DNA from: JAJKIP01 sp040509055
Lineage (GTDB): Bacteria > Bacteroidota > Bacteroidia > Chitinophagales > Chitinophagaceae
Direction: 5' to 3'
NCBI GenBank assembly: GCA_040509055.1
Contig: JBEVLT010000389.1
Location: 1-21,237, forward strand
Length of the DNA stretch: 21,237 nucleotides
Under the pieces are notes generated by a model. The model did not search any database and was not told the origin of the DNA. It worked only from the letters and a program-made list of their open reading frames with translations. This document shows positions 1-7,050 of the stretch, piece by piece; position 1 is the stretch's first letter, and the number at the start of each line of letters is the position of its first letter. The translations under genes and the position numbers were made by a program.

Positions 1-90
1 TTCTGCCTTTAAGCCCAAGGCTTCTTGTGATAATTGTAGCTGTTTCCGTAACTCTTTTATTCGTTGACCGACTTTCTGTTTAACATTCAT
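1..90 (-). CDS. XRE-family HTH transcriptional regulator, N-terminal fragment
   Basis: An open frame on the minus strand begins with ATG at 90-88 and runs off the left edge after 30 codons. The peptide starts MNVKQKVGQRIKELRKQLQL and continues SQEALGLKAE. This is the start of a Cro/C1-type helix-turn-helix: the basic first helix (GQRIKELRK) is followed by the canonical LSQEALG second helix. Such proteins bind DNA as dimers and often repress their own promoter. The fragment is more AT-rich than the genes to its right. A perfect 9-bp inverted repeat lies 25 bases upstream of the start and is a plausible operator. The effector domain is outside the window, so the regulated process cannot be named. 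Confidence 0.75.
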   Translation of the reverse strand, partial: MNVKQKVGQRIKELRKQLQLSQEALGLKAE

Positions 91-111
91 GAAAGGAAGG
101 TCTATAAATGT

Positions 112-140
112 GGACTTTAAGTCAACGGACTTAAAGGGTC
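112..140. promoter_or_regulatory. Inverted repeat upstream of the XRE gene, putative operator
   Basis: CTTTAAGTC at 115-123 and GACTTAAAG at 128-136 form a perfect 9-bp inverted repeat around a 4-base spacer. Each half is itself nearly palindromic, so the block also reads as a tandem GGACTTWAAG (112 and 127). It sits in the gap upstream of the regulator start codon. This is where self-regulating XRE proteins usually bind. Operator function is inferred from position and symmetry only. Confidence 0.4.
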
Positions 141-209
141 ATTTCCGATTGAAATAAGCGAGGGTTCAGAGATATATAAATTCTAAAATGTAAAGGGGAG
201 AATGAAGAC

Positions 210-1724
210 CTACAGCACCGGGCTCTTCATCCTTAATATCGTAAACAAATCCCCCCGCGCCACCGCATCATCCAGCCCAAACGCCTCGCGCACCTGCTCC
301 ACCAGCCCCTCCCGCACCACGAGGAGAATGGTTTGCTCCTGCGGCTGCCGCTCCAGCGCTTCCTGTACCACGCCGGCAAAGCCTTCGCCGCGCAATTCCA
401 GCGGGCCTACTTCGTCGATCACCAGCCAGCCGGGCATGGCAATAGCTTCGCGGATCACCTGGCGGGCCTGCTCAAAAGCCGGCCGGCTGAGGGTGTAGCG
501 GCCTACGCGGATCACATCCGTATCCGTGCCGTCAGCCTCCATGGCAAACTGCCGCCGCGTATGGGCATCCATAAAGAATCGGCGGCCATCGGTCACCGGC
601 GTGAGGATGCCGTATACGTTGTAATGTTTTTCCGACCAGCTGAGCAGCGAGCTGGTCTTGCCCGTACGCACCGGCCGGGTAAGGATAAACACCCGCCGCT
701 GCCGCGGGGCAAAGGCCCTTGCCAGGATGAGGCGGCTGCAGGCCGCAATACGCCGCCAGCCGCCGCGGTTGGCCGTTTGCCGCCAGGCCTGTGCCGCCAG
801 GGCCTGCATGTCCGGCAACAGCTGCCAGACCTGCCGGATATCGGCCTGCACCCTTCCCTTCCGCCGCTGCAGCCAGCGGCCCAGCCATTCCTTCAGCAAA
901 GGCCTTACGAGAAAGTACCAGCTGAGCACGATGACAAACGAACGCACCAGGATATGGAGCGATACATGCGACGGCAGCAGCGGGGGACCGCCGATGCGAA
1001 AAGCAGATTGCAGGTAGAGCGCCAGCAGCGCTATCCATACGAGAAACAGCAGGCTTTTCAGCCGCTTCCATTGCAGGGAAGGCGGGCGTACCTCCATATT
1101 GGCAGGGGCTACCGGCAGCAGGGCTACCTGCGGGTCCAGGCTCCACTGCGCAATGCGCTGCGGCAGCCGCCCGGCCCACCAGCCCACGATGATACCGGCG
1201 ACAAGGTGCAGCACCACGTAGCCGCCGCCCAGCAGCAGGCTGTAGTTGAACGCGACCTGCTGCCCCGTGAGCTTGTTGATAAAATCGTTGATCACGCGCC
1301 ACAGGTCGTTGCTGTACACGATGGTGAGGATGAGGATGCGCTGCAGCCCCGACTCCAGCAGGGCCAACATAGCCAGGACCAGGCAGGCGGCGCGGTAATG
1401 CTTCCGGCCGCGCAGGAGCAACTCGCCCAGCAGCCCTTGGAAGAAGACGGCGATATAGGCCACCAGCGGCGCGTGCGGGCTGAGCATCATTTTGAAAATA
1501 GCCACGATGAGGGTGGCGCGGAGAATGGCGCCCCGCGCAGGAATGTACCAGCCGATCAGGCACACGCAGGTGACGGCGCAGCTGCCGATCACCAGGCCCG
1601 ATACCGGCAGCCGGAGCCCGTGGATGATGCCGCCCACAAAGGCCTCCACCACCACCCACAGCGCAATGAGGCGGTAGTATACCAGTGAACGGCCAGGTGG
1701 AGTTATGGCTGGTCGCGAATTCAT
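210..1724 (-). CDS. Polytopic membrane protein fused to a THEP1-like NTPase domain
   Basis: Numbered from ATG 1724 (504 aa). Residues ~18-275 hold about seven or eight hydrophobic segments. They include a distinctive stretch around 80-105 (LSPHAPLVAY followed by IAVFFQGLLGELLL), suggestive of a small transporter-like membrane domain. Residues ~343-504 resemble the THEP1/NTPase_1 family: a P-loop-like RPVRTGKT at 350-357 and DEVGPLEL at 437-444, the family's Walker B signature. The first Gly of the GxxxxGK[ST] loop is Arg here. The frame is open to an ATG at 1817, but those 31 extra residues are Arg-rich and unlike a membrane-protein start, so I prefer 1724. An S-component-like transporter with its own NTPase is one possibility; the substrate is unknown. 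The NTPase assignment is fairly safe, the membrane-domain family is not. Confidence 0.65.
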   Translation of the reverse strand: MNSRPAITPPGRSLVYYRLIALWVVVEAFVGGIIHGLRLPVSGLVIGSCAVTCVCLIGWYIPARGAILRATLIVAIFKMMLSPHAPLVAYIAVFFQGLLGELLLRGRKHYRAACLVLAMLALLESGLQRILILTIVYSNDLWRVINDFINKLTGQQVAFNYSLLLGGGYVVLHLVAGIIVGWWAGRLPQRIAQWSLDPQVALLPVAPANMEVRPPSLQWKRLKSLLFLVWIALLALYLQSAFRIGGPPLLPSHVSLHILVRSFVIVLSWYFLVRPLLKEWLGRWLQRRKGRVQADIRQVWQLLPDMQALAAQAWRQTANRGGWRRIAACSRLILARAFAPRQRRVFILTRPVRTGKTSSLLSWSEKHYNVYGILTPVTDGRRFFMDAHTRRQFAMEADGTDTDVIRVGRYTLSRPAFEQARQVIREAIAMPGWLVIDEVGPLELRGEGFAGVVQEALERQPQEQTILLVVREGLVEQVREAFGLDDAVARGDLFTILRMKSPVL

Positions 1725-1875
1725 CGTTGAATGGCGCAGGCGGCGTGGCAACGGCCGCGCTGTCGCGCAGGCATTAATAAGGTTTCTGTCCGCCGAAAGA
1801 TAAGCCATCCGGGCCATGGGGCCATCATGCCCGGGTCATTCCTGTTTTTAATTTTCAGCGCCGCCGGCGGCCAAT

Positions 1876-1903
1876 AAAAATGCCGCGGTGGCGTACCGCG
1901 GCA
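1876..1903 (-). terminator. Rho-independent terminator of the OmpA-like gene
   Basis: TGCCGCGGT (1881-1889) and ACCGCGGCA (1895-1903) form a perfect 9-bp GC-rich stem with a 5-base loop. Read on the minus strand it is followed by five T residues (1880-1876). It lies about 20 bases past the stop codon of the gene at 1924-2799. Confidence 0.85.
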
Positions 1904-1923
1904 TGGAAAAAAGTTTTGCCTGC

Positions 1924-2799
1924 TTATCCTTTCGGTTCCAGCAGCTTGAAGAACTGGTCCAGCTGCGGCAGGATGACGATGCGGGTACGGCGGTTGGCCG
2001 CCTTGCCTTCCGTTGTCCCGTTGTCCGACACGGGTTTGTATTCACCACGGCCGGCTGCCGCCATCTTGGCCGGGTCAAGCCCGTACTCGTTCTGCAATAT
2101 CCTGACCACCGCGGTAGCGCGTTTCACGCTCAGGTCCCAGTTGTCCAGCAGCACGCCGCCGCCTTTGTACGGTACATTGTCGGTATGGCCTTCGACCATG
2201 AACTCGATATCGGGCTGGTTTTTCAATACCGTGGCCACCTTGCCCAGCACCACTTTGGCCTGGTCCGTCACCTCGTACTTGCCGCTTTTGAACAGCAGCT
2301 TGTCGGAGATATCGATGTACACCACGCCTTTGTCTACCTTGATATTGATGTCCTGGTCGTCCAGGTTGCCGATGGCGCCCTTCAGGTTCATCACCAGCAC
2401 CATGTTCAGCGAGTCCTTGCGGGACAGCTGCTGCTGCAGGGTTTGTATGTAATTATCCTTGGCGCCGATGTTTTCCAGCGATTTCCTGATGCTTTCGGCC
2501 TGCGAAGCCGTGATCACGGACAGGTCTTCCAGCTGCTTCAGCGCCTGGGTATTGTTTTGCTTCAGGAAGTCGATCTGTTTGTTCAGGTTGGCAATATCGG
2601 TTTCGAGATTGCCTTTCTGGCGGCGGAGCTCGGCGGTCTGGTTGTTACAATCGTCGAGGTTGCCCCGCAGCTGGGTGTACCGGGTTTGCAGGGTGGCATA
2701 GTCCGTCTGCGACTGTTTGAACTTTTTGGAGCTCACGCAGGAGAACAGGAAAACCGCGGACAGGGCCGGTAGTAAAAGAAGTTTGATACGCATGGACAT
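1924..2799 (-). CDS. OmpA-family peptidoglycan-associated lipoprotein with coiled coil
   Basis: This 291-residue protein starts with a lipoprotein signal peptide: basic n-region, hydrophobic core, and FLFSC with the lipidated cysteine at residue 21. Residues ~30-130 are Gln/Leu/Asn-rich with heptad-like spacing and are probably a coiled-coil stalk. Residues ~155-280 form an OmpA/MotB C-terminal domain. VEGHTDNVP (202-210) supplies Asp207, and LSVKRA supplies Arg227; these match the OmpA residues that bind diaminopimelate in peptidoglycan. The protein should anchor the outer membrane to the cell wall. The gene appears monocistronic, with a terminator just downstream and a divergent MFS gene upstream. 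An in-frame Met at residue 3 is an equally possible start. Confidence 0.88.
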   Translation of the reverse strand: MSMRIKLLLLPALSAVFLFSCVSSKKFKQSQTDYATLQTRYTQLRGNLDDCNNQTAELRRQKGNLETDIANLNKQIDFLKQNNTQALKQLEDLSVITASQAESIRKSLENIGAKDNYIQTLQQQLSRKDSLNMVLVMNLKGAIGNLDDQDINIKVDKGVVYIDISDKLLFKSGKYEVTDQAKVVLGKVATVLKNQPDIEFMVEGHTDNVPYKGGGVLLDNWDLSVKRATAVVRILQNEYGLDPAKMAAAGRGEYKPVSDNGTTEGKAANRRTRIVILPQLDQFFKLLEPKG

Positions 2800-3005
2800 G
2801 ATTTTAAGTGAAAAATGATTGGGAGTACTGCAATGTCCAAATCGCAGTGGTTTGGTAAAGCCGTGAAAGTAAATACTTTGCGTATATAATTTCCTTTGGC
2901 TTTGTTAAAATGCCTTCTATGCGAAAAACATGCCGGTCGTTCAAAAAACCGGCCGGCGGGCGGAAAAAAATCCTGCATCTTTGCCCGTACCAAAACCAGC
3001 ACTAT

Positions 3006-4286
3006 ATGGCAACCAGCCGCCAGGCCGCAATCGGGTTCATCTTCATCACCCTGCTGATCGATGTAATGGGGTGGGGCCTCATCATCCCCGTGATGCCGAA
3101 ACTCATTGCCGAATTGAGGCATATCCCGGTAAACGAAGCCAGCTCTTACGGCGCCTGGCTGCTGTCCGTTTACGCCGCGGTGCAGTTTTTATTTGCCCCC
3201 CTGCTCGGCAACCTGAGCGACCGGTATGGCCGCCGCCCCGTGATCCTGTTTTCCTTATTGGGTTTTGGCATCGATTACCTGTTCCTGGCCCTGGCGTCCT
3301 CGTATAATTTGTTGTTTGTGGGCCGGGTGATTGCCGGGATTACCGGCGCCAGCTTTACCACGGCGGCAGCCTATATCGCCGATATCAGCACGCCTGAAAC
3401 GCGGGCAAAGAATTTCGGGATGATCGGCGCTGCATTTGGGCTGGGTTTTATCATCGGTCCCGCGCTGGGCGGCCTGCTGGCCGGTTTTGGCCTGCGCGCA
3501 CCTTTTTATGCCGCGGCCGCGCTCTGCCTGCTCAACTGCCTGTATGGCTATTTTGTGCTGCCGGAGTCGCTGAGCAAGGAGAATCGCCGCCCGTTTCAAT
3601 GGAAGCGGGCCAACCCGATCGGCTCGCTGCTGCTGCTGAAACGCTACCCGACCATCGGCGGGCTGGCCATCAGCTTTTTCCTGATCTCACTGGCTGCGCA
3701 GGCCGTGCAGGGCAACTGGAATTTTTTCACCGTATACCGCTTTCACTGGAGCGAAAAAATGGTTGGCTTCTCGCTGGCCGTGGTGGGTGTGCTGGTGGGC
3801 GGGGTGCAGGCCGGCCTCACCCGCGTGGTGAATCCCAAACTGGGCAATATCAAAAGCATTTACCTCGGCCTGTTCCTGTATAGCCTCGGGCTGGCGCTGT
3901 TTGCCTTTGCTACCCAAAGCTGGATGATGTTCGTGTTCCTGGTGCCGTATTGCCTCGGCGGTATCGCCAACCCCGGTATCCAGGCCGTGATTGCCGGGCA
4001 TGTGCCGCCCAGCGAACAGGGCGAGCTCCAGGGCGCACTGACCAGCCTGATGAGCCTGACCGCCATTTTTGGTCCCATTCTCATGAGTAATATCTTCACG
4101 TTTACCACCCGGCCGGGCACACCGGTGCATTTCCCGGGCGCCTTCTTCCTGCTGGCGTCCCTGCTGATGCTGCTGAGTACCTTTATTGCCTGGAAAGTGC
4201 TGAGCCGGGAGAAACGGACCAACCCGGAGCTGATCAGGGCTGTGGAAGGGAAGGAAGATGCGGCGGCGCCACCGCTGCACTCATGA
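3006..4286 (+). CDS. MFS transporter, TetA-like (TCR/Tet) drug:H+ antiporter family
   Basis: The 426-residue protein has about twelve hydrophobic segments. The loop between segments 2 and 3 carries the MFS motif A, GNLSDRYGRRP (68-78). The first segment (LLIDVMGWGLIIPVMP) and the YIADIS motif after segment 4 match the tetracycline-efflux TetA subfamily, with acidic residues at D19 and D90 placed as in that family. It should be an inner-membrane proton-driven exporter. Chromosomal relatives are common in Bacteroidota without being resistance genes, so the substrate is unassigned. The open frame extends upstream to 2910, but that segment is Lys/Arg-rich and non-hydrophobic, so ATG 3006 is preferred. 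Its TGA overlaps the stop of the convergent gene in a shared TCATGA. Confidence 0.85.
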   Translation: MATSRQAAIGFIFITLLIDVMGWGLIIPVMPKLIAELRHIPVNEASSYGAWLLSVYAAVQFLFAPLLGNLSDRYGRRPVILFSLLGFGIDYLFLALASSYNLLFVGRVIAGITGASFTTAAAYIADISTPETRAKNFGMIGAAFGLGFIIGPALGGLLAGFGLRAPFYAAAALCLLNCLYGYFVLPESLSKENRRPFQWKRANPIGSLLLLKRYPTIGGLAISFFLISLAAQAVQGNWNFFTVYRFHWSEKMVGFSLAVVGVLVGGVQAGLTRVVNPKLGNIKSIYLGLFLYSLGLALFAFATQSWMMFVFLVPYCLGGIANPGIQAVIAGHVPPSEQGELQGALTSLMSLTAIFGPILMSNIFTFTTRPGTPVHFPGAFFLLASLLMLLSTFIAWKVLSREKRTNPELIRAVEGKEDAAAPPLHS

Positions 4287-4643
4287 TGCGGCTACAGCCT
4301 GCTTCAGGGCTTCCACGTTTTTCTTTTCGCTGCCGATGAAGATGTTATTACCAATGATGACGACCGGCCGCTTCAGGAAGGTGTCTTCCTGCAGGATATG
4401 ATCGCGGTAATCGGTTTCCGTCAGTTTTTTGTCTTTCAGCCCCCACTCTTTGTACTTCAGGGCACGGCGGCTGAAGAGTGCTTCGTAGCTGCCCGCCAGC
4501 TTTTTCATCTCATCCAGCTGGGCCGGGGTGATCTTTTCGGTCCGGATGTCCTGCATCGCGAAGTGATTGTGATCGATGCCGGTGTCTTTAATGATGGCCT
4601 GGCAGGTGGTGCAGTGCGCCAGGTGGTATATCTTTTTCTTCAT
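4281..4643 (-). CDS. ArsC/Spx/YffB-family thioredoxin-fold protein
   Basis: This 120-residue protein has the small ArsC-like fold. YHLAHCTTC gives a CxxC pair (C11, C14) at the position of the family's redox cysteine, and FLKRPVVIIG near residues 89-98 matches the KRP motif, whose Arg contributes to the active site in arsenate reductases. Glutaredoxin-dependent arsenate reductases, YffB-like proteins and Spx regulators share this architecture. No ars operon genes are next to it, so arsenate reduction is not supported by context and a general thiol-redox role is as likely. It converges on the MFS gene with overlapping stop codons. Confidence 0.75.
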   Translation of the reverse strand: MKKKIYHLAHCTTCQAIIKDTGIDHNHFAMQDIRTEKITPAQLDEMKKLAGSYEALFSRRALKYKEWGLKDKKLTETDYRDHILQEDTFLKRPVVIIGNNIFIGSEKKNVEALKQAVAAS

Positions 4644-4699
4644 AGCGTGAGCAGGGTTTCCATGACTTTTTAACCGCGGACCTGATCCGGGAAATTGCT

Positions 4700-4707
4700 T
4701 TACTTTG
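4700..4707 (+). promoter_or_regulatory. Possible Bacteroidota -7 promoter box for cmoA
   Basis: TTACTTTG matches the Bacteroidota -7 consensus TAnnTTTG at all but one position and lies 20 bases ahead of the cmoA ATG. No convincing -33 TTTG partner is visible, so the call is weak. Confidence 0.3.
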
Positions 4708-4726
4708 CGTCTTACATAATTCTTCT

Positions 4727-5455
4727 ATGGGCAAAGATGAAGTTTTTAAGGATGAGATCGAGCAGGCCAGCGACTTTAAATTCGGCGCCAACGTGGCCAA
4801 TGTATTCGACGACATGGTGAACCGCTCCGTACCGTTTTACGGCGAAATACAGCGGATGATGGCCGAGATGGCCGCCAACCATGCCCGCGAGGGTTCGTAT
4901 GTGTACGACCTGGGCTGCTCTACCGGTACGACCATGATCGGTATGAACACCATGGTGAACCAGGATATCCGGTTTATCGGCGTGGACGACTCGCAGGAAA
5001 TGCTGGACAAATGCAAGCGGAAGCTGATCGAAGTAGGGTTTTCCCGGCCCTACGAGCTGCGCTGCACCGACATGAGCCAGGGCATACAGATCAACAATGC
5101 ATCCGTGGTGGTGCTCTGCCTGACGCTGCAGTTTGTGCGCCCCATCTACCGCGAACAGGTGCTGAAAAACATCTATGACGGGCTGAATCCCGGCGGCGTG
5201 CTGATCCTGGTAGAAAAGATACTGGCGGAAGAAAGCGATTTCAACCGCGATTTCATCGAGTATTACTACAACTACAAACGCCGCAACCAGTACAGTGAAA
5301 TGGAGATCGCCCAGAAGCGCGAAGCGCTGGAAAACGTACTGATCCCGTACAAGCTCAGCGAGGATATTTCCCTGCTGCGCGACCGCGGGTTTATCAACTG
5401 CGAAGTGTTTTTCAAATGGTACAACTTTGCCGGCATTATTGCGGTGAAGAAATAA
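4727..5455 (+). CDS. cmoA: Carboxy-S-adenosyl-L-methionine synthase CmoA
   Basis: The 242-residue product is colinear with CmoA over its whole length. Shared segments are FDDMVNRSVPFY near residues 27-38, VYDLGCSTG (59-67, SAM-binding motif I), VVVLCLTLQF, GLNPGGVLILVEK and YSEMEIAQKREALENVL. Arg198 in AQKRE aligns with E. coli Arg199, the residue that holds the carboxylate of the product and separates CmoA from ordinary SAM methyltransferases. CmoA converts SAM and prephenate to carboxy-SAM. Together with CmoB this makes 5-oxyacetyluridine at the tRNA wobble position 34. No cmoB lies in this window; the next gene is instead an ICMT-like membrane methyltransferase. Confidence 0.93.
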   Translation: MGKDEVFKDEIEQASDFKFGANVANVFDDMVNRSVPFYGEIQRMMAEMAANHAREGSYVYDLGCSTGTTMIGMNTMVNQDIRFIGVDDSQEMLDKCKRKLIEVGFSRPYELRCTDMSQGIQINNASVVVLCLTLQFVRPIYREQVLKNIYDGLNPGGVLILVEKILAEESDFNRDFIEYYYNYKRRNQYSEMEIAQKREALENVLIPYKLSEDISLLRDRGFINCEVFFKWYNFAGIIAVKK

Positions 5456-5467
5456 ATCTCAAATAAG

Positions 5468-5512
5468 AAATTCCAAATTCCATCTCTTTCTGTTGAGTGG
5501 GATTTGGAATTT
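5468..5512. repeat. AT-rich inverted repeat between cmoA and the ICMT-like gene
   Basis: AAATTCCAAAT (5468-5478) is an exact reverse complement of ATTTGGAATTT (5502-5512). With G-U pairs the stem extends to about 16 bp, leaving a loop of about 13 bases. The block is strikingly AT-rich and made of repeated AATTTGG-like words, unlike both flanking genes. It may be a copy of a dispersed intergenic repeat or an mRNA stem. There is no T-run typical of a terminator. Confidence 0.6.
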
Positions 5513-5535
5513 GTCAATTGTAATTTGATCTGCTT

Positions 5536-6258
5536 ATGGTAGGTATCGGCAATTTCTTTTTCAAGTACCGCAACTGGATCTTTATCCTGTTTTACGGCGC
5601 TTTGTTCATTCCTTCCTGGCCCCTGTTTTCCGAAGCCGGGTTTGGGGCCTGTTATTATGTCTGGCCGATCGCGCTGGGGCTGGTCATCACCATCCTCGGC
5701 CAGCTGATCCGCGGGCTCACCATCGGGCTGGCTTATATCGTGCGCGGCGGCAGGGAAGGCAAGCCGTATGCCGAGGGACTGGTGACAGAAGGTATCTTCA
5801 ACCACTGCCGCAACCCGCTGTATGTAGGCAATATCCTGATGCTGCTGGGCGTGGGCATCCTGGCCAATTCGCTGGTGTACGTGGCCATCGTCATCCCCAT
5901 TTTCCTGTTCGTGTACCAGGCCATCGTGCTGGCAGAGGAAAATTTCCTGCGCGGCAAGTTTGGCCCCGGCTACGACCGCTATTGCGAAAAAGTGAACCGC
6001 TGGTGGCCCAGCCTGAAAGGCATCGGCACCACTTTCCGCGGCATGGCCTTCAACTGGCGGCGCTGGATCCTGAAGGAGCACACCACGCAATATATCTGGC
6101 TGAACGGTATAGCGCTGCTCCTGCTGCTGCGATACCCCGCGCTGACCGGCGGCGACGAGCAGCTCAGAAATATCCTGATCGGGGTGGCGGTCGGGGCATT
6201 GTTATTGCTCTATATCCTGGTCCGGTACCTGAAAAAAACCGGGAAGTTCAGGGAGTAA
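5536..6258 (+). CDS. ICMT/PEMT-family integral membrane methyltransferase
   Basis: The 240-residue protein has several membrane segments (~13-30, 42-68, 98-130) and two more near the C-terminus. Between them is the signature of the isoprenylcysteine carboxyl methyltransferase / phospholipid methyltransferase superfamily: GIFNHCRNPLYVGN (86-99, with the RNPxY core) and AEENFLRGKFGPGYDRYC (133-150) followed by a WWP. In this family the conserved His, Arg, Asn and Glu residues bind SAM at the membrane face. The acceptor (lipid, isoprenoid or small molecule) cannot be read from sequence. Residues ~155-240, including a C-terminal helical pair, extend beyond the minimal domain. It lies 80 bases after cmoA on the same strand, so co-transcription is possible. 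Confidence 0.82.
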   Translation: MVGIGNFFFKYRNWIFILFYGALFIPSWPLFSEAGFGACYYVWPIALGLVITILGQLIRGLTIGLAYIVRGGREGKPYAEGLVTEGIFNHCRNPLYVGNILMLLGVGILANSLVYVAIVIPIFLFVYQAIVLAEENFLRGKFGPGYDRYCEKVNRWWPSLKGIGTTFRGMAFNWRRWILKEHTTQYIWLNGIALLLLLRYPALTGGDEQLRNILIGVAVGALLLLYILVRYLKKTGKFRE

Positions 6259-6348
6259 GCGGGGATGAATGACGGGATTCCCTGACCGGTAGCTGTGAAC
6301 CCCAAAAGACGGCAACCGACAAACTGAACCACTGCGAACCGAAATTGT

Positions 6349-6356
6349 TACCTTTG
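6349..6356 (+). promoter_or_regulatory. Bacteroidota -7 promoter box (TAnnTTTG) for the Nfu gene
   Basis: TACCTTTG is an exact match to TAnnTTTG and lies 37 bases upstream of the ATG at 6393. That would give a leader of roughly 30 nt. The -33 TTTG element is not obvious. Confidence 0.45.
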
Positions 6357-6392
6357 CATAGCTGCCGGCAGGCAGTAATAAACCGAAGTAGT

Positions 6393-6989
6393 ATGATCAA
6401 AACAGGCAATCCTATCATCAGCATTTATACGGAAATGACGCCCAACCCGGAGACCATGAAGTTTGTGGCCAACAAACTCCTGTATCCCGGCAAGAGCCTC
6501 GATTTCCCGGACGCGGAAACAGCACGGCCTTCGCCGCTGGCTACCGAACTGTTCGGCTTCCCGTTCATCAAGGCCGTCTTCATCGCCAGCAATTTTGTAA
6601 CGCTGACCAAGACACCGGAAACGGATTGGAGCGATGTGATCCCGGCTATCCGCCAGTTCCTGAAAGAGTACCTGGAAGAAGGCAAAACGGTGATCAACGA
6701 AGACGAAGTAGTGACCATCAAAAAAGAAAGCAGCAACGAAGTGCTGGCCGATGACGACGATGTGGTAAAGCGCATCAAGGAGCTGCTGGAAAACTACGTG
6801 AAGCCTGCCGTGGAAATGGACGGCGGCGCCATCCAGTTCAGGAGCTATGAGGATGGTGTGGTAAACCTGATGATGCAGGGAAGCTGCAGCGGCTGCCCTT
6901 CTTCCATGATCACGCTGAAGGCCGGTATCGAAGGCATGATGAAGCGCATGATCCCGGAAGTAAAGGAAGTGGTGGCAGAAGCAGAGTAA
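6393..6989 (+). CDS. Nfu/NifU-type iron-sulfur cluster scaffold protein
   Basis: The 198-residue protein has two domains. Residues ~8-95 match the Nfu N-terminal domain (YTEMTPNPETMKFV, ELFGFPFIKAVFI). Residues ~122-195 are a NifU C-terminal domain with the cluster-binding CxxC, GSCSGCPSS (C165 and C168), preceded by VEMDGGAIQF. Dimers of such proteins carry a bridging 4Fe-4S cluster and pass it to apo-enzymes in the cytoplasm. The linker (~100-122) is acidic. The frame is open to 6345, but that would add a Cys/Arg-rich leader lying across the predicted promoter, so ATG 6393 is preferred. The gene has its own promoter-like box and terminator, suggesting a single-gene transcript. Confidence 0.92.
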   Translation: MIKTGNPIISIYTEMTPNPETMKFVANKLLYPGKSLDFPDAETARPSPLATELFGFPFIKAVFIASNFVTLTKTPETDWSDVIPAIRQFLKEYLEEGKTVINEDEVVTIKKESSNEVLADDDDVVKRIKELLENYVKPAVEMDGGAIQFRSYEDGVVNLMMQGSCSGCPSSMITLKAGIEGMMKRMIPEVKEVVAEAE

Positions 6990-7017
6990 TCCATCGAACT
7001 CAACAGATATTGAACAG

Positions 7018-7042
7018 AGCAGTCTTACGGGACTGCTTTTTT
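7018..7042 (+). terminator. Rho-independent terminator of the Nfu gene
   Basis: AGCAGTC (7018-7024) pairs with GACTGCT (7031-7037) across a 6-base loop and is followed by an uninterrupted T-run to 7042. It lies 28 bases past the Nfu stop codon and just before the end of the convergent gene at 7051. Confidence 0.88.
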
Positions 7043-7050
7043 ATTTCGCA

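Noticed and set aside
333..1688. A long open frame on the plus strand opposite the membrane/NTPase gene
   Set aside because: Its product is Gln/His/Arg-rich with no recognisable domain, while the minus strand shows membrane segments and NTPase motifs. It is a high-GC shadow.
1888..2772. A 294-codon plus-strand frame opposite the OmpA-like gene
   Set aside because: The minus strand has a lipobox, coiled coil and OmpA motifs. The plus-strand product is a Val/Gln/His-rich shadow with no family resemblance.
2929..2956. GCCGGT...ACCGGC hairpin upstream of the MFS gene as a regulatory stem
   Set aside because: The stem is only 6 bp with a 10-base loop in GC-rich sequence, so it is easily expected by chance.
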